From NCBI GenBank assembly GCA_949752745.1, contig OX457027.1:13919556-13983555 (forward strand): a DNA stretch of 64,000 nt, read 5' to 3'. Each line of letters starts with the position of its first letter. Position 1 is the first letter of the stretch. Source of the DNA: Protula sp. h YS-2021 (taxonomy: Eukaryota; Annelida; Polychaeta; Sabellida; Serpulidae). Under the pieces are notes generated by a model. That model saw only the letters and a program-made list of their open reading frames with translations. It was not told the origin of the DNA and did no database searches. Positions 1 to 11,335 of this stretch are shown piece by piece. Position numbers and translations under genes: made by a program.

Positions 1-212
1 GGGAATACCCACATATATTATGCATAGTCCCCATGTGGGACTGCTATCTGGGTAACTCTAAAAGAGACAAAAGGGAGCAAAGGAAATAAAGTGAGGCAAA
101 CAGAAAATTAACTATAATGAGGTTGTGCGGAGGAACAAGAAAAACTTGCAGGAAACTGGGCATACATTACATGGAGGAAGAAAGTGCATTCTTGTACGGG
201 TGCGTTATTCAC

Positions 213-444
213 CTTCTTGTCGATTTCCTCCACTTTCTCCACAGTCTCATCCACCACCACTTCAAGCTCTTGCAGTTTTTCTGCCTGCTCTGCGACGTCT
301 GTTTTCAGTTCGTCCACGTTCTCATCGATCCTTTTCACGTCCTTTTCCACCTCGTCGACCCTCTCCTCAGTCTCGGTCACTCGCTCGTCAATCTGCTTGA
401 TTTCTTCCTTCTGTTCTGACACGTCTTCAGAGACGGATTGTAAG
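213..444 (-). CDS. Copy A exon 13: coiled coil
   Basis: Enters in phase 2 after acceptor tttccag-type sequence at 445 and leaves in phase 0 at a GTGAAT donor. It encodes about 77 residues of charged heptads (repeats such as [20 protein letters not shown]), a long coiled coil likely used for oligomerisation. The antisense strand is also open (serine-rich) but is a shadow. Confidence 0.85.
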
Positions 445-3400
445 CTGGAAAAGGGGCGTGAAAAACAGACTGTAAGCTGCAAAAGGGGCGTGATAAAGGT
501 CAAGGAATCTGCTGACAGCAACACCGTCAAAGGGACCGCCTTATTGTTTTGGATGACTTCTGTTCTCTGTTACAAAGTCCTTACTCTTGCCGTATTCCAA
601 AAATAAAAAATAAAATAAAATTACAAAATCAAATAAAAATTAAAAATCAACAAGGTTGAGGGGCTTTCAATAAACGAGCCGGGGATGTAAGCTCAAATGT
701 GTACGCCCCAGTACGAGGGTGGGAGGGTTCACCGCCATTATAAGTTATGCACGGTGTCAAAAATCACTAAAAACTGGCCTACATACTTAACGAACGGCCC
801 CTAAATGTACAATACACAGCAAAAACCTGCTGACATAATTGTGCCAAGTAGCAGATTTCTGTACAAAAGCCAAGCTGAAATATAGAAACGTCCATCTCGG
901 CAATCTAAGGAAGTGGTCTTATTTCCGAAGTGGTTTTCGTTGCGGCATGGTTATGTCTCGGGATGGTTATATCGGAATGGTTATATCGTGGGGTGCTTAT
1001 ATCGCGACTGGTGTAATTGGTTTTAGTTGCGTGTTACTGATATTCTTAATTATGGTTTTGTTCACAAAAATAATCAAAAAAAAAAATTATGTAAAATATT
1101 TTACATAAATTCAACAAGTTCTTTGCCTATAAACAAAATACATTAAAAGATAAAAAATCATTAAAATTTTATATGGCATATGTCCTCGGAAATGTACCTT
1201 CTTCCTGCCAAGATATCCAGTGCGTGCTGGGCGTGCTGTTTAAGGGTTGGATTGTTCAACGTTTCTGCAAAATTATAAGAAAATACGACTTAAGTACATG
1301 TGATGTTTATTGTAACGTGAGTTCTAATTGCAGCTTCAAATGATAGATGTACATGAGTGAAAAATGACGGGTGCACATGAGTGATAAATGGCGTTTCCAC
1401 ATGAGTCATAAATGACGGGCAAACTTGAGTGATAAATGGCGGATGCACATGAGGGGGGGGGCAGGAAGGAGGGGAGGGTTGCAACCTAGCACACCGTGGA
1501 TCTGCCAATGAAAGTGGACAGTCACTTGCCTTCCAGATACGCCTTGTGTTCTGCCATCTCTTCGCGATAATCCGCACCTATGGTACCAAGTTTGTAGATA
1601 CAATGGATATAGTGTGTTCCGTCGGATGTCTTTGAGATATCTACCAATGTTCTCATGTATTTCACCGCATATTTCTGATTAAAAAAACAATAACAATATA
1701 ACAAGAGAGTTTTGGGAAATATATAAGAGTAAGAAGAACAGCAAAACATGCATTGTTTTCGTTCAGCATCAGTATACAATGTTCCTACATGCAGATGGTT
1801 AGGAACTACCGGACGTCTGACCGCATTCTCATCTGAAATTTTTTATGGGTTTGAAACTCTTAGCAGTTATTCCAAGCATTCCCACAATAGCAGTTTCACA
1901 ACATTTAACAACATTTTACAATATTTTAAATCGGTTTTGGTTTTGACGTTTGGCTTTTATTCATAAAAAAAACAGAAAGAGACAAAAACATCAGAAGTGA
2001 AAAAATGAATTCATTTTAAAGAGATTAATCGAAAAAAATATAAAAGAGTACATTTGACAAAATGGTAATTTGATCAATATCGCAAATATATGGCAATCTA
2101 TAAGGTAGGGACGCAGATTTTTCATACCCCCTTCCTTCTCCACCCCTCTCCAGCACACCGTACACGAATAAGCCTAATCACACTCTCGTGCTTGTCGATA
2201 ATCTCGTCAATGTCAACCAATCAAAAGCGCACAAATTAAAGTAGGTCGGGTCAGGATTTCACCAAGTAATCTTTGTCATCTGGGTACGTTTTGTAAGCTG
2301 TGCATAGGAGAAGCCTCCGACATTAAACAACTGCAATGTTTGTGGGCAAGTGATAGCCAAGTGAATGCCGGTAATAAGAAAAAATCAGATTAATGCTTTC
2401 GGCCAGTACTTTTGGCTAACCTCTGCCAAGTGCAAAAAGAGGTGTGCACTAACACGATAATTCGAGTTTTTCTCCAGCTGATTTTGACGGATGTTGAAAG
2501 TCTGATTTGGATTATTTTATGACGTCACTGGGCGATTTGTAATATTTCTTCATGCACATCCCCCCATCAACCTCCCCCCCATCCTCCTCCCCCTGCGTAC
2601 GTACTTTATATATGATCCCTGAAGACCATTTTATACTCCAGTACTGAACAAAAGTTCAGTATATACGTACTTTTCCAAGTCCGGCCAGATGGCAGAGGAC
2701 TTCCGTTCCCATGGACGACATGGTGGGATTCTTACGCATACACGTAATAATTGCGTCATCATGCGGCAGCAGGTCCACTTGTCGTGTAGCGGCCAGCGTT
2801 TGCAAACTCAACAGACCTACGGCATTAGTCTCCTCTATCAGGAGTGAATTCACTATCTTTCCTATCACTTCTGTGGAAAATTCCTAAACAAAAAAAAAAA
2901 AAGAAAGAAAAAACTAACAAATAAAAACGAAGATTACTGTGGAACCCCGGACATGGGACCGCCGGTAGGACTGAATTAATGTGGTCAAATTTCCGGTGTA
3001 ATCCTATTTATTCTTCCTATTTGAACTGGAATTTTGAATTCAGTACTCAGCTTCGCTGCCACATGCCAGAGTCGATGTGAAGATCCCAAAGAGGTATTTG
3101 CGGATCCCAGAAGGGAAGTGCAGATCCCGCAGAAGCGAGGGGGATCCCATACAGTAGTTGTTGATCCCAGACGGGAGGTGCAGATTTCACAGAAGAGAGA
3201 CAAATCCTATACGGTAATTGCGAGTCCCAGAGAAGAAAGGTGCGGGACCCCAAGAGGATAGTATCTTAGAACAATAGGGGACGGAACAATTTGTGCCAAA
3301 AATAAATGAATAAATAAATAATGAACCAATGTGTAAAAACACATACACAAACAAAAAGTGAAAAAAACCATAGCAAAAATATACCTTTTTGTACTCTTTA

Positions 3401-6400
3401 CTTTTATTTCACAAATGATTTCTAATGCGTGAAAATTTTTGCCAACTTTTTTACACAACTTCTTACAACTTTTCTTTATCTTGAACTTACCTGAGGGTAA
3501 ATTTTGGCCATTTCCCAGATGAGATTCAGCCCATTGCCCAGGAAGTGGTTTTCTAGATTATCGAGTAGGGCGTTGGCTACTTCATTCACACGTTTTTCAA
3601 ACGGTGCCGGATTGGCTTTGAAAGCTTCAAGAATCTGAACTAAAACAGCAACACCCTTCGTTAGTTTTCATGTGGTTGGGATACAATGACCTAGTAAATT
3701 TTTACGACGTTAACTCAACGTTGGATATACGTAGCACCCGACGTCGGATCAACGTCGGGTTTTGGTTCTTTATGGAAGTCGAAACAACGTCTACCTTCCG
3801 GCCATAGACAGAAGCCTATTATCCGAGGTCTAACCACATTACGTGCAAAAAGAAGCAGAAACAACATCTGTCTTCCGATGTTTCATTGGCGTCGGGATAA
3901 TATTAATCGAGAATTGCATTCTAGACAGGGTCATTTATAACGCGATCACTCCTAGGTCAAACTACCCCAACTCTTGAGTTATCCAGCAACGCAGGATACG
4001 TATAAAGTCGATTTCCATGAAAAATCCCTCCTGAAATTCTCATATTTTGTGTTCTCATTTTGATCTATGTAGGGCTACCATTTCCTTTGATCATTCACAT
4101 TAGGAGGTTGGTTTTAGTTGTGAGCCACACGTCAATACAACATCGAGCTTTTGACGTGTCCCCAACGTCGATTTTCCGATGTCTGTTCAACATTGCACCA
4201 CGGTTGTGCCAACGTTGCACTGGAGAACGACGTTTTATAAACGTCAGAAAAATGCTAATCTAGAATAGTCAGCTAGACAGCGACAATTATAACCTCGGTC
4301 AAAGCGCCTCCTTCGTCAATGTGCCTCCATAACTGGTTCATCCAGTAACACAGGATATGTATGAGATCAATTTTCATGAATAGTTTTTTAAACAAAAGGA
4401 AAACTCGCGCGGTCGGTTTGAACCGACGAGTAGTCAACGTTCATTTCTCGACATCTATATGACGTTGATTTTCCAATCTCTTGTCGGTTTGCAGAAAAAA
4501 AGTTATTAGATATAGAAGAAATGTGGTTTTTTGACATTGATTTACCGGCGTCCTGTTGCTGTTTATTACACGTTGGAGAAATCGAGTTTTTGTTACGATC
4601 AAAAACAAGGTCTAAACAACTTCGCTTATCCAACACATATTCAACGCTGTTTCAAAGTCGTCAATCAGACGTTGATATATGGTCCAGGCCAATACCAACA
4701 AAATTACAACTAAATTTAATGTTGCGACTGGGTTGCATTTTCCGTCGCAACCTCAAACCAGTGTTGATCGATGTTGGAATCATAAATTACAAATTAATTT
4801 TTTTAACGATACCAAGTAGTAGAAAAACTACACAAATGAGGAAGAGGTTTAAGCCTTAACCTATGTTGTGGATGCTGACATTTTCCACAAACTCATCTAT
4901 GACATCACCCATGCGGTCCTTCATTAACTCGGCGATATTGCCGCGAAGCAAACGGACAATGTTGTTGGCATCTCGGCTCATGAGTTCATCCTCGGATTTG
5001 CGTAGCTTCAGCACAGTTTCAAACATCGGTTTGACGATTTCAGTTTCATTGCGGTGCTGTAACAAGAGCATTTTGTTCTCAAATATTCTACAGACACGGG
5101 CTTATTTTGACCTTTAGGTCAACATTTTTGTTATTGGTCAATGATGTTTTCATGATGACTCAAAATAAGTCAACATATGTTACGTTACCTATCTGGCTTT
5201 TTTTTCTTTACATACAACAGCTCTTTCCACAATTGCGTTCTTGTCAACAACGAGAAGGTTTTGACTTGGCATGAACCAATCAGATTACAGCATTTATCAA
5301 AGCCATACATAAACACAGCGCTGGCCTCTTCAGAAAAAAACTCTGCAATGTAGTAAACAAAAAGCGGATGTATATAAAAATTGTTTCACACTTTCAATAA
5401 GAGTAAAACCAAGGAGTTGTCAGTGATTCCACGGATCGAACAGGTCTACCGAACCCTCTTTGTTGTTGGAGATCCGCGAAGGAATAACTGAAATTTGAAT
5501 ATATTATCGTGGTTTAAGTCGATGACTGACTGTTCCCTGGCTTGTTTTCATACAACTCTTTAAAATGGAAAGTGGCACTGCCTACTGTTTGGATGTAGTC
5601 CTCCATGATTCTCATGCACAGTTGGTGATTGACTGTGGTTTTCTCCGGATTGTCTGGATCGATCCATTCTCCTTCCGCGCAGTAGTTAAACACTTTGGTA
5701 ATGACGTCAACAATGGCGATAACGGCGCGGTTGTTCATAGCACCACCTCCCCTGAAAAACACCAAACCAGAGGATCAGACACCACCACCCCTAAAACACA
5801 CAACCAGAGGATCAAGCACCACGCCCCTGAAAACACACCACCTGGGTATGAAGCACCACCATTCTTAAAAACACAAGCAGAAGATCAAGCACCCCTACCC
5901 ACGAAACCACACCACCAGAGGATCAAGCACCACCACCCCTAAAAAACATCACCGGAGGATCAAGCACCACCGGCCCTGAAAACACACCAACAGAGGATCA
6001 AGCACCATCGTCCCTGAAAACACACAACAGGGGGATCAAGCACCACCCCCCCTAAAAGCACACAATCAGAAGATCAAACACTACCACCCTTGAATACACA
6101 CCACCGGAGGATCAAGCACCACCACCCGTGAAAACACACAACCGGAGGATCAACCATTTTGATGATGGTGAATGACCGGTTAAAACATCACATTGCAGCA
6201 GCATCCTTGTATATGCAAGTAACATTCGTTAAAACTTACATACGTCATTGCTGCCTCTACATAAAAGAAATAATCGGATTAAAAAATTTAAAGCTTCGTT
6301 TTCGCATTTTTATTGTGATCAATACTGCGAGTCTGGTTTGAGCAAATACTGCCTGGTTAATTTTTTACAGTTTAGAGAAATACAAAGCAAAAAATTAAAA

Positions 6401-9400
6401 AGGTTATGATATATACATTTAATTTAAAGTTTGATTTTTCAGTAATTTAAAATAAACAATAGCAACGGACTTACGCTAAACTTTGAAAAATATGTCTCCA
6501 GAGTATGGCGATGGCGTGGCCCATGTCTCCCGAGTACGGCATCTCTGGATACTTCTGGACCATCTCGTACGTCCTCTCCATAACCGTCCGGATTCTATCC
6601 ACGTGTTTCTATGTAATGCCGTTTTAACATTTAATGATTATTCTTGGTATCAAAATATAATTAAAGATATTAATAAATCAATGTAGATCTCTATGGAATG
6701 CCATTTCATATTTATTAGGGAATTATTGATATCAAAACTTAATTTTACCTCAAAAGTTGATGTTTTTTGGTATCAAGAATTGACTTTTGATTTCAAAAAT
6801 CCGTATTTTGATAATTAATTTTTGCTATTTGTAATTGTAGTCTGTAAATAAATAATAACTGGTTCTTGTATACAGAATCTTTCTTTAAATGTTTAACGTA
6901 TAAAAAAGAAGCAATTCTTGAGATGAACAGTTGTGTTGTTATTATTAATCTGAATAATTCAAGTTTTCATCTCCAAAATTTAATTGGCGATTCGTTATAT
7001 TATATGTAGATATGTGTCTCTCTTATGATTTTTTCAAGTTTACAAAATTGATTTTTTGATCGCAAAAATAAATTTTTGCAATCTTAATATAAATTATTGA
7101 GATCAACATTGATTTAATGATATCTTTAATTATATTGGTATATTTATATTAAAAATAAGAATTAAATGTTAAAACGGCATTCCATTCAATTTTTGTGATT
7201 ATATTTTGATATTTTGAAATTAGTTTTCTTTTTTTGTTTTGAAGTTATTTTTAGATCTCTAATATCAGAACCTATTTTAACATCTACAGTTCAGCAAGAA
7301 ATGCTTGTGAATCAAATACTGAGTCCCCCGTGTGAAGACTATTTCTGGATCATATTAAAATTCAATTTAAATCTCCAAAATTTAAATGAAATTCTAATCT
7401 TTTAATATTAATCTTTGTGTTTTTATCAGATTTGAAAATAAGATTCTTTCTCAATTCACTTAGAAGCTCGAAAATTTAAGTGAAATTGTAAATTTGATTT
7501 AACTTTGTGCTTTTACGAGATTTGAAAATATCATTGATTTATTGATTTCTCTAATTAGAGAAATCAATAAATCAATGATATTTTCAAATCTCGTAAAAGC
7601 ACAAAGTTAAATCAAATTTACAATTTACCGGCCAGGTAACGAATTTTGACGAGACATCGATGCAACAAATCAATCGATTCTCTGTATCCCTCAAACCATG
7701 AGTTATTAATTCATAGAATCGTTCCTCATACTGTTTGGACATCTGGATTGCCCTGAAGATATAATTATTACATTGATACAGGAAAAAGTAACATCTTACT
7801 CACCGCTATAATGACATAATAATGCGATATAATAATATGATAATAGCTTGGTGAATAAGTAAAATTTTTAATACTATTTTAAACACTATGGGAAGAAATG
7901 TTTTGAGTTTTTTTTTTAGAAAGATGCGGTATTTTTAGGAATGGGGGTGACGTTTTAAATTCGTATATGCATTGTATAAAATTGCAAGAATAAAGCAAAA
8001 AGAAATCGTATTCAGCGTAAATTAAACTCCAGTATTTTGCATCGAAATCTGACACTGTAGGCAATTATGACGTAGTATGTGGTAGTTATGGCGTGGTAGA
8101 TGGCCGTTGTGACGTGAGTTTGTATTTATGACGTGGTAGGTGGCAGTTATGAGGTGGTAAGTGGTAGTTATGACGTGGTAGATGGCCGTTATGACGTGAT
8201 AGTTTGTATTTATGACGTGGTAGGTGGCAGTTATGAGGTAGTAAGTGGTAGTTATACATTGTAGGTGGCAGTTATGACGTAATAAGTGGTATTTATGACG
8301 TGGTAGGTGGTAGTTATGACTTGGTACGTGGTGGTTATGGAAGCAACCGAGCGATTTTAGGAATGTGAATAATCATTTGATCCAGCTGTAATAAAAGACT
8401 TGTGCACCTGCTCATTACGTAGAGTAACACCTCACCCCTCTCCATCCCCTGCCGCATCCCGCCCCCCAACCACGACTGCTACCACCCCCAGCATTTTACA
8501 GTGCGGCCGGACTCTCGGGATTCTATCACAACAGGAGGCTAACAAGTCCGGCGGTGATGGTGGTCGGGTGGCGTGAGATGGGTATATGGTTTTACAAGAG
8601 GCACACACATTTTGAGCGTAGGCCAAGAGAGACCAAAGGAATACCACAAACAAGCTTTTCTTACGGAAGTGGAGTCGTGGCACTTACTTGAGCAGTACTA
8701 TCATCTTATCCAGAGTGTCGAGGTAGTCCCTGGATCGCCAGAAACCAGGCTTCTCTGATGCAGGCTTCTGACCTCCTTGTATGAGCGAGTCAAAGAACTT
8801 GTCAAAGATCTCAGGATGTTTCTGTATAAAGACACACAAGCAAAATTGCATGAATGTTATTCTAAATCCTGACGTCGGTGATTTCATTTTGGCACTAAAT
8901 TCGCCCACCAAGGTTTTGTGTGATGTTCGGAAGGAGAGGGGACGCATCTGTTACTTACAGTAAACACTGCGGCGTTGCGCAATGTTGGATGGTCGAAAAT
9001 CGAAACAACGTCTACCTTCCGAAGTCGTAAATACATCGTGAAAATATTGATGTGGCATCGTCACCTAGACAGCGATAGGCATAGTGTTGCCATTCCTTCG
9101 TCACAGTGATGTAGTATATATGAAGTCGAATTCCATTGGTATTTTACAAAATTAAGTTGAAAAACTCGTTCTTGAAATTCCAGACCTCATGTCCTCGTTT
9201 TGGTCTGTTATCAAATTGACCCGTCATTGGTATCATTACCGGTAAGCAATAACACGTAAAGGTTGGTTTTTGTTGTGAGTTCGATGTCTGTCCAAAGCCA
9301 GCTTTGCGACGTCTGCTCAACGTTGCTTCAAAAACGTTGGTTAGACGTCGAAGAAAGCTGATTATTGACTGTGACAAAAAGTGACATCCAAACAATGTTG

Positions 9401-10643
9401 TTTATTCAACGTCTATTAAATAGTGTGTCAAAGCTATTGGTAAGATATTGATCTGTGGTCGCGACAAACACAAACCAATTACAACTAGAGGTAATGTGCT
9501 TTGGTCGCGTCGACGTCTCAACCTCAAATCAACGTTGGATCAATGTTTGAATGCTTACTAGGGACGCCAACTATAAAAAAAATGCATTGATGAACAGTAA
9601 ATTTGTGGTAGCACAAAAGAAGCGGAAAATAATTTACCGTTTCTGAAATTATTTTTAGTTCCACACTGTATATTTAAGAAAATTTTAAAAAAGTATGACT
9701 TGCATGGCAGCAGGTTTCATGCGGTTTTGGCGATGTCACGGCAAATAATAGCGTCACTGTATTGAACTGACCTTCCACTGAATTAGCTTCCTCTTGGTGA
9801 AAGTGCTTGCGGCAAATTTCAAGATGTCGTCATTTCCGCATTCAACGCAGGCAATAACCAGTTCCTGTACCTCCTGCCATTGATCGTCGCTATTTTACAC
9901 AAACACAATATTGCTTTTTGAAATGAAATTGCCGTAAATGGTCAGCCTTAAAACGCGAAGTGAATTTCGCGAAAGCTAGATCTGACATGGAAACTTTTGG
10001 ACGTTTCTGCTGTTGTCTTGGAAAAAAACACACGATATTCCAGTTAATACAATTACTGGAATAATTGCTGCCGATACCGCTTGCCAGTTATGACCATACT
10101 AATGCCATGATTTCAACTGGGGCTATCTGTACCACTACATTTTTAAATAACCATATTGATGGTTTTAATGAGATTATAGTGTATCGATATCTAGTGTTGC
10201 TGATATATTTGATTAAATCCAACTTGAACTTGTGCTTAGCGGGAGTTAAACGAAGCACAGTCATTTTTTAGCATGTCAGAAATACTCAGTTTAAACATCT
10301 CACCTAACGCCTGTAATCTATATTTGCGCTGTTGATCACTGCCCCACTATCACAGGGCATCAATTAGTTTACACATAGATATTGACCCCCGTCCGCCCCC
10401 TCCCTACCCGCTCTTCCCTGACTCTCACCCTTATTTTATACGTGCTATATCGATAACCCATCCCGTGCTCACACTCCTAAAGAATCAACTTTTATTAAAC
10501 CGTCATAGATTAAAAGAACAAACTTACTTGGCGGCTTCCAGCGTATTCTCGAAGTTCCCCCAGTGTTTCTTTGTTACCGTTTTCACATTTTCTTTTGTTT
10601 CAATCTCCCGTATATCTTTAATTAATTCTTTGAGTTGTGACAT
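213..10643 (-). CDS. Copy A of solenoid/coiled-coil (Death-TIR-TIR) gene, exons 1-13, 3' end outside window
   Basis: Minus-strand gene starting at ATG 10643. Thirteen exons join with matching phases (1914 nt, 638 residues): 10528-10643, 9772-9889, 8959-9015, 8688-8821, 7629-7752, 6475-6608, 5554-5751, 4861-5087, 3491-3639, 2671-2883, 1530-1674, 1198-1264, 213-444. They encode an alpha-helical solenoid and then a heptad-rich coiled coil. The last visible exon ends in phase 0, the phase in which copy B continues into its Death domain, so the Death and TIR exons should lie before position 1. No stop or frameshift was seen. Splice sites were read by eye, with no transcript evidence. The solenoid family is not recognised by name; HEAT/ARM-like is inferred from helix pattern and exon size. 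Confidence 0.82.
1198..1264 (-). CDS. Copy A exon 12: short solenoid exon
   Basis: 67 nt, phase 1 in and 2 out, acceptor tttgcag and donor GTACAT. Encodes the segment [20 protein letters not shown], an amphipathic helix like the end of an ARM/HEAT repeat. The phase requires a GC donor on the preceding exon. Confidence 0.75.
1345..1465 (+). repeat. 24-bp minisatellite in intron
   Basis: Degenerate copies of a unit around cacatgagtgataaatgacg. Copy B (33598-33838) has about twice as many units, so the array length changed after the duplication. Confidence 0.8.
1530..1674 (-). CDS. Copy A exon 11: solenoid, ends at a GC donor
   Basis: 145 nt, phase 0 in and 1 out. The acceptor is ttaatcag and the donor reads G|GCAAGT. 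Using the nearby GTGACT donor instead would put exon 12 in a frame with a stop in this copy. Encodes helices containing [16 protein letters not shown]. Confidence 0.78.
2671..2883 (-). CDS. Copy A exon 10: solenoid
   Basis: 213 nt, phase 0 to 0, donor GTACGT. 71 residues of paired amphipathic helices (for example [20 protein letters not shown]), typical of HEAT/ARM repeats. The intron before it (2884-3490) is the site that holds the Maverick in copy B. Confidence 0.82.
3068..3250 (+). repeat. 60-bp tandem repeat, unoccupied Maverick target in copy A
   Basis: About three degenerate units built around ggatcccagaagggaggtgc and cagatcccgcagaag. This array in copy B is split by the Maverick at 35762/51047, so copy A shows the uninterrupted site. 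Confidence 0.85.
3491..3639 (-). CDS. Copy A exon 9: solenoid
   Basis: 149 nt, phase 1 in and 0 out, acceptor gttttag, donor GTAAGT. Encodes about 50 residues including NALLDNLENHFLGNGLNLIW, helical and leucine-rich. Confidence 0.83.
3690..4800. repeat. Dispersed AACGTC/CAACGTTG-rich repeat
   Basis: Intronic sequence crowded with short inverted words such as tcaacgttggat and aacgtcgg. Related sequence recurs at 9000-9570, 51690-52930 and 58195-58780. It looks like a non-autonomous transposable repeat, but no clear termini were defined and the family is not identified. Confidence 0.55.
4861..5087 (-). CDS. Copy A exon 8: solenoid
   Basis: 227 nt, phase 2 in and 1 out. The acceptor is tctgtag at 5088-5094 and the donor GTTAAG. 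Includes ENKMLLLQHRNETEIVKPMF and a conserved run [20 protein letters not shown]. In copy B this acceptor is destroyed by an insertion and the first part carries 2 extra bases. Confidence 0.82.
5554..5751 (-). CDS. Copy A exon 7: solenoid
   Basis: 198 nt, phase 2 in and 2 out, acceptor tttttcag and a GTATGA donor. Encodes a segment with [20 protein letters not shown] followed by an acidic loop and further helices. The donor choice is the one that joins exon 8 in frame. Confidence 0.75.
5755..6155 (+). repeat. 38-bp minisatellite in intron
   Basis: About ten degenerate units built on ccctgaaaacacacaaccag and aggatcaagcaccacc. Also present in copy B at 54205-54780. The stop-free ORFs across it are an effect of the repeat. 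Confidence 0.8.
6475..6608 (-). CDS. Copy A exon 6: solenoid
   Basis: 134 nt, phase 0 in and 2 out, donor GTAAGT, acceptor ttacatag. Encodes KHVDRIRTVMERTYEMVQKY and a second helix; one helical hairpin per exon is typical of solenoid genes. Confidence 0.83.
6693..7185. mobile_element. MITE-like AT-rich element with ATGGAATGCC termini
   Basis: Starts atggaatgccatt and ends with the near-reverse complement aacggcattccat. The interior is built of tgatatcaaaaattga-type words. An inverted terminus fragment lies just before it (6612-6692), and a longer relative is at 15396-16265. Copy B has a decayed version (about 55365-55940). Confidence 0.6.
7483..7626. repeat. Perfect 144-bp palindrome beside a splice donor
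   Basis: Two 72-bp arms are exact reverse complements with no spacer (centre between 7554 and 7555, ctctaa|ttagag). The right arm ends immediately next to the intron-side GT of exon 5 (7627-7628). Nothing similar is seen at the matching place in copy B. Confidence 0.97.
7629..7752 (-). CDS. Copy A exon 5: solenoid
   Basis: 124 nt, phase 2 in and 0 out, acceptor cttcag, donor GTAAAT. Encodes about 41 residues including a helix around [13 protein letters not shown]. Confidence 0.8.
8064..8335 (+). repeat. 21-bp minisatellite in intron
   Basis: Units of ggtggcagttatgacgtggta, about 12 copies. The array in copy B (56700-57535) is about three times longer. Confidence 0.88.
8688..8821 (-). CDS. 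Copy A exon 4: solenoid
   Basis: 134 nt, phase 0 in and 2 out, acceptor tatacag, donor GTAAGT. Encodes [20 protein letters not shown] and a following helix. Confidence 0.85.
8959..9015 (-). CDS. Copy A exon 3: 57-nt exon, start inside a dispersed repeat
   Basis: 57 nt, phase 0 to 0, donor GTAAGT. Encodes VDVVSIFDHPTLRNAAVFT, which joins exons 2 and 4 in frame and is conserved in copy B. The acceptor (cttcggaag) has no good pyrimidine tract and falls in the AACGTC repeat, so the 5' edge is uncertain. Confidence 0.6.
9016..9570. repeat. Dispersed AACGTC-rich repeat in intron 2
   Basis: Same family as 3690-4800, with words such as caacgtctaccttccg and tcaacgttgga. It abuts exon 3. Confidence 0.55.
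9772..9889 (-). CDS. Copy A exon 2
   Basis: 118 nt, phase 2 in and 0 out, donor GTCAGT, acceptor aaaatag. Encodes [19 protein letters not shown] and a lysine-rich helix, the N-terminal part of the solenoid. Confidence 0.83.
10528..10643 (-). CDS. Copy A exon 1, start codon
   Basis: ATG at 10643-10641, then [19 protein letters not shown]. 116 nt, phase 2 out at GTAAGT. The start is the same in copy B, and no signal peptide is visible, so the protein is predicted cytoplasmic. Confidence 0.8.
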
Positions 10644-10872
10644 AGCTGTAACTCAATTTTATATGCTCAAATTGACCTATGCACTTTCATAGCTGGTGCA
10701 TGTATGTATTATTCATATATTTGGATTTTTCCATGGCTTTGCAATATTACATAAGCGCATTTGTCAAGATTAATCAATAGCAAATATGGATCTTTATAAT
10801 AAGCTGTGAGGGTTTTATTTGTTAGCTGTCCTTGACCTAAAAGGGACTCACAACTGCTGATCCCCAGTGGGC

Positions 10873-11071
10873 GTATTCACAAAAGTTAACTGTGCAGTGA
10901 ACTGACACCGTTAACTGTTCATTTAGCAAACTGAACTTTTGAAAGTTAATTCATAAATTTTACTTTTATATTGAAACAAATTCTTGTAAAAGGTATCTGC
11001 TTAATTTAGTTAAATCTGCTGCTTTCGCTTGTGCAGTGTGCAGTTAACTACATAGTTAACTTTGTGAATAC
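10873..11071. mobile_element. MITE with GTATTCACAAAAGTTAACT termini
   Basis: 199 bp with inverted ends gtattcacaaaagttaact and agttaactttgtgaatac, about 230 bp upstream of the start codon. The same element lies at 59880-60080 in copy B, so it was inserted before the duplication. Confidence 0.75.
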
Positions 11072-11335
11072 CGGAGCTGGTATCTAGTGGGCGGGATCAA
11101 TATAGGCCGGGAGATCTCTTGGTGTAATGAATGACAGCAACTAATACGGTATTGTATGATAACAGTTCCCTGTGTCAAGAGGTATCTTAGGAATTATCTT
11201 AGAGGCAAATTCTCATGAAAACACTCCGATACCACATTCTTCCACCGTGCTGTATAATAATATTTCACAGTATGGTTATGGCCGGTATGTAAATATGCTC
11301 AGGCAAACATGCTTAGATCTAAAAATAACATTGAC

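Noticed and set aside
184..606. Serine-rich plus-strand ORF opposite the coiled coil (also 32613-32921)
   Set aside because: Exact antisense shadow of the heptad-coding exon; no independent start context or domain.
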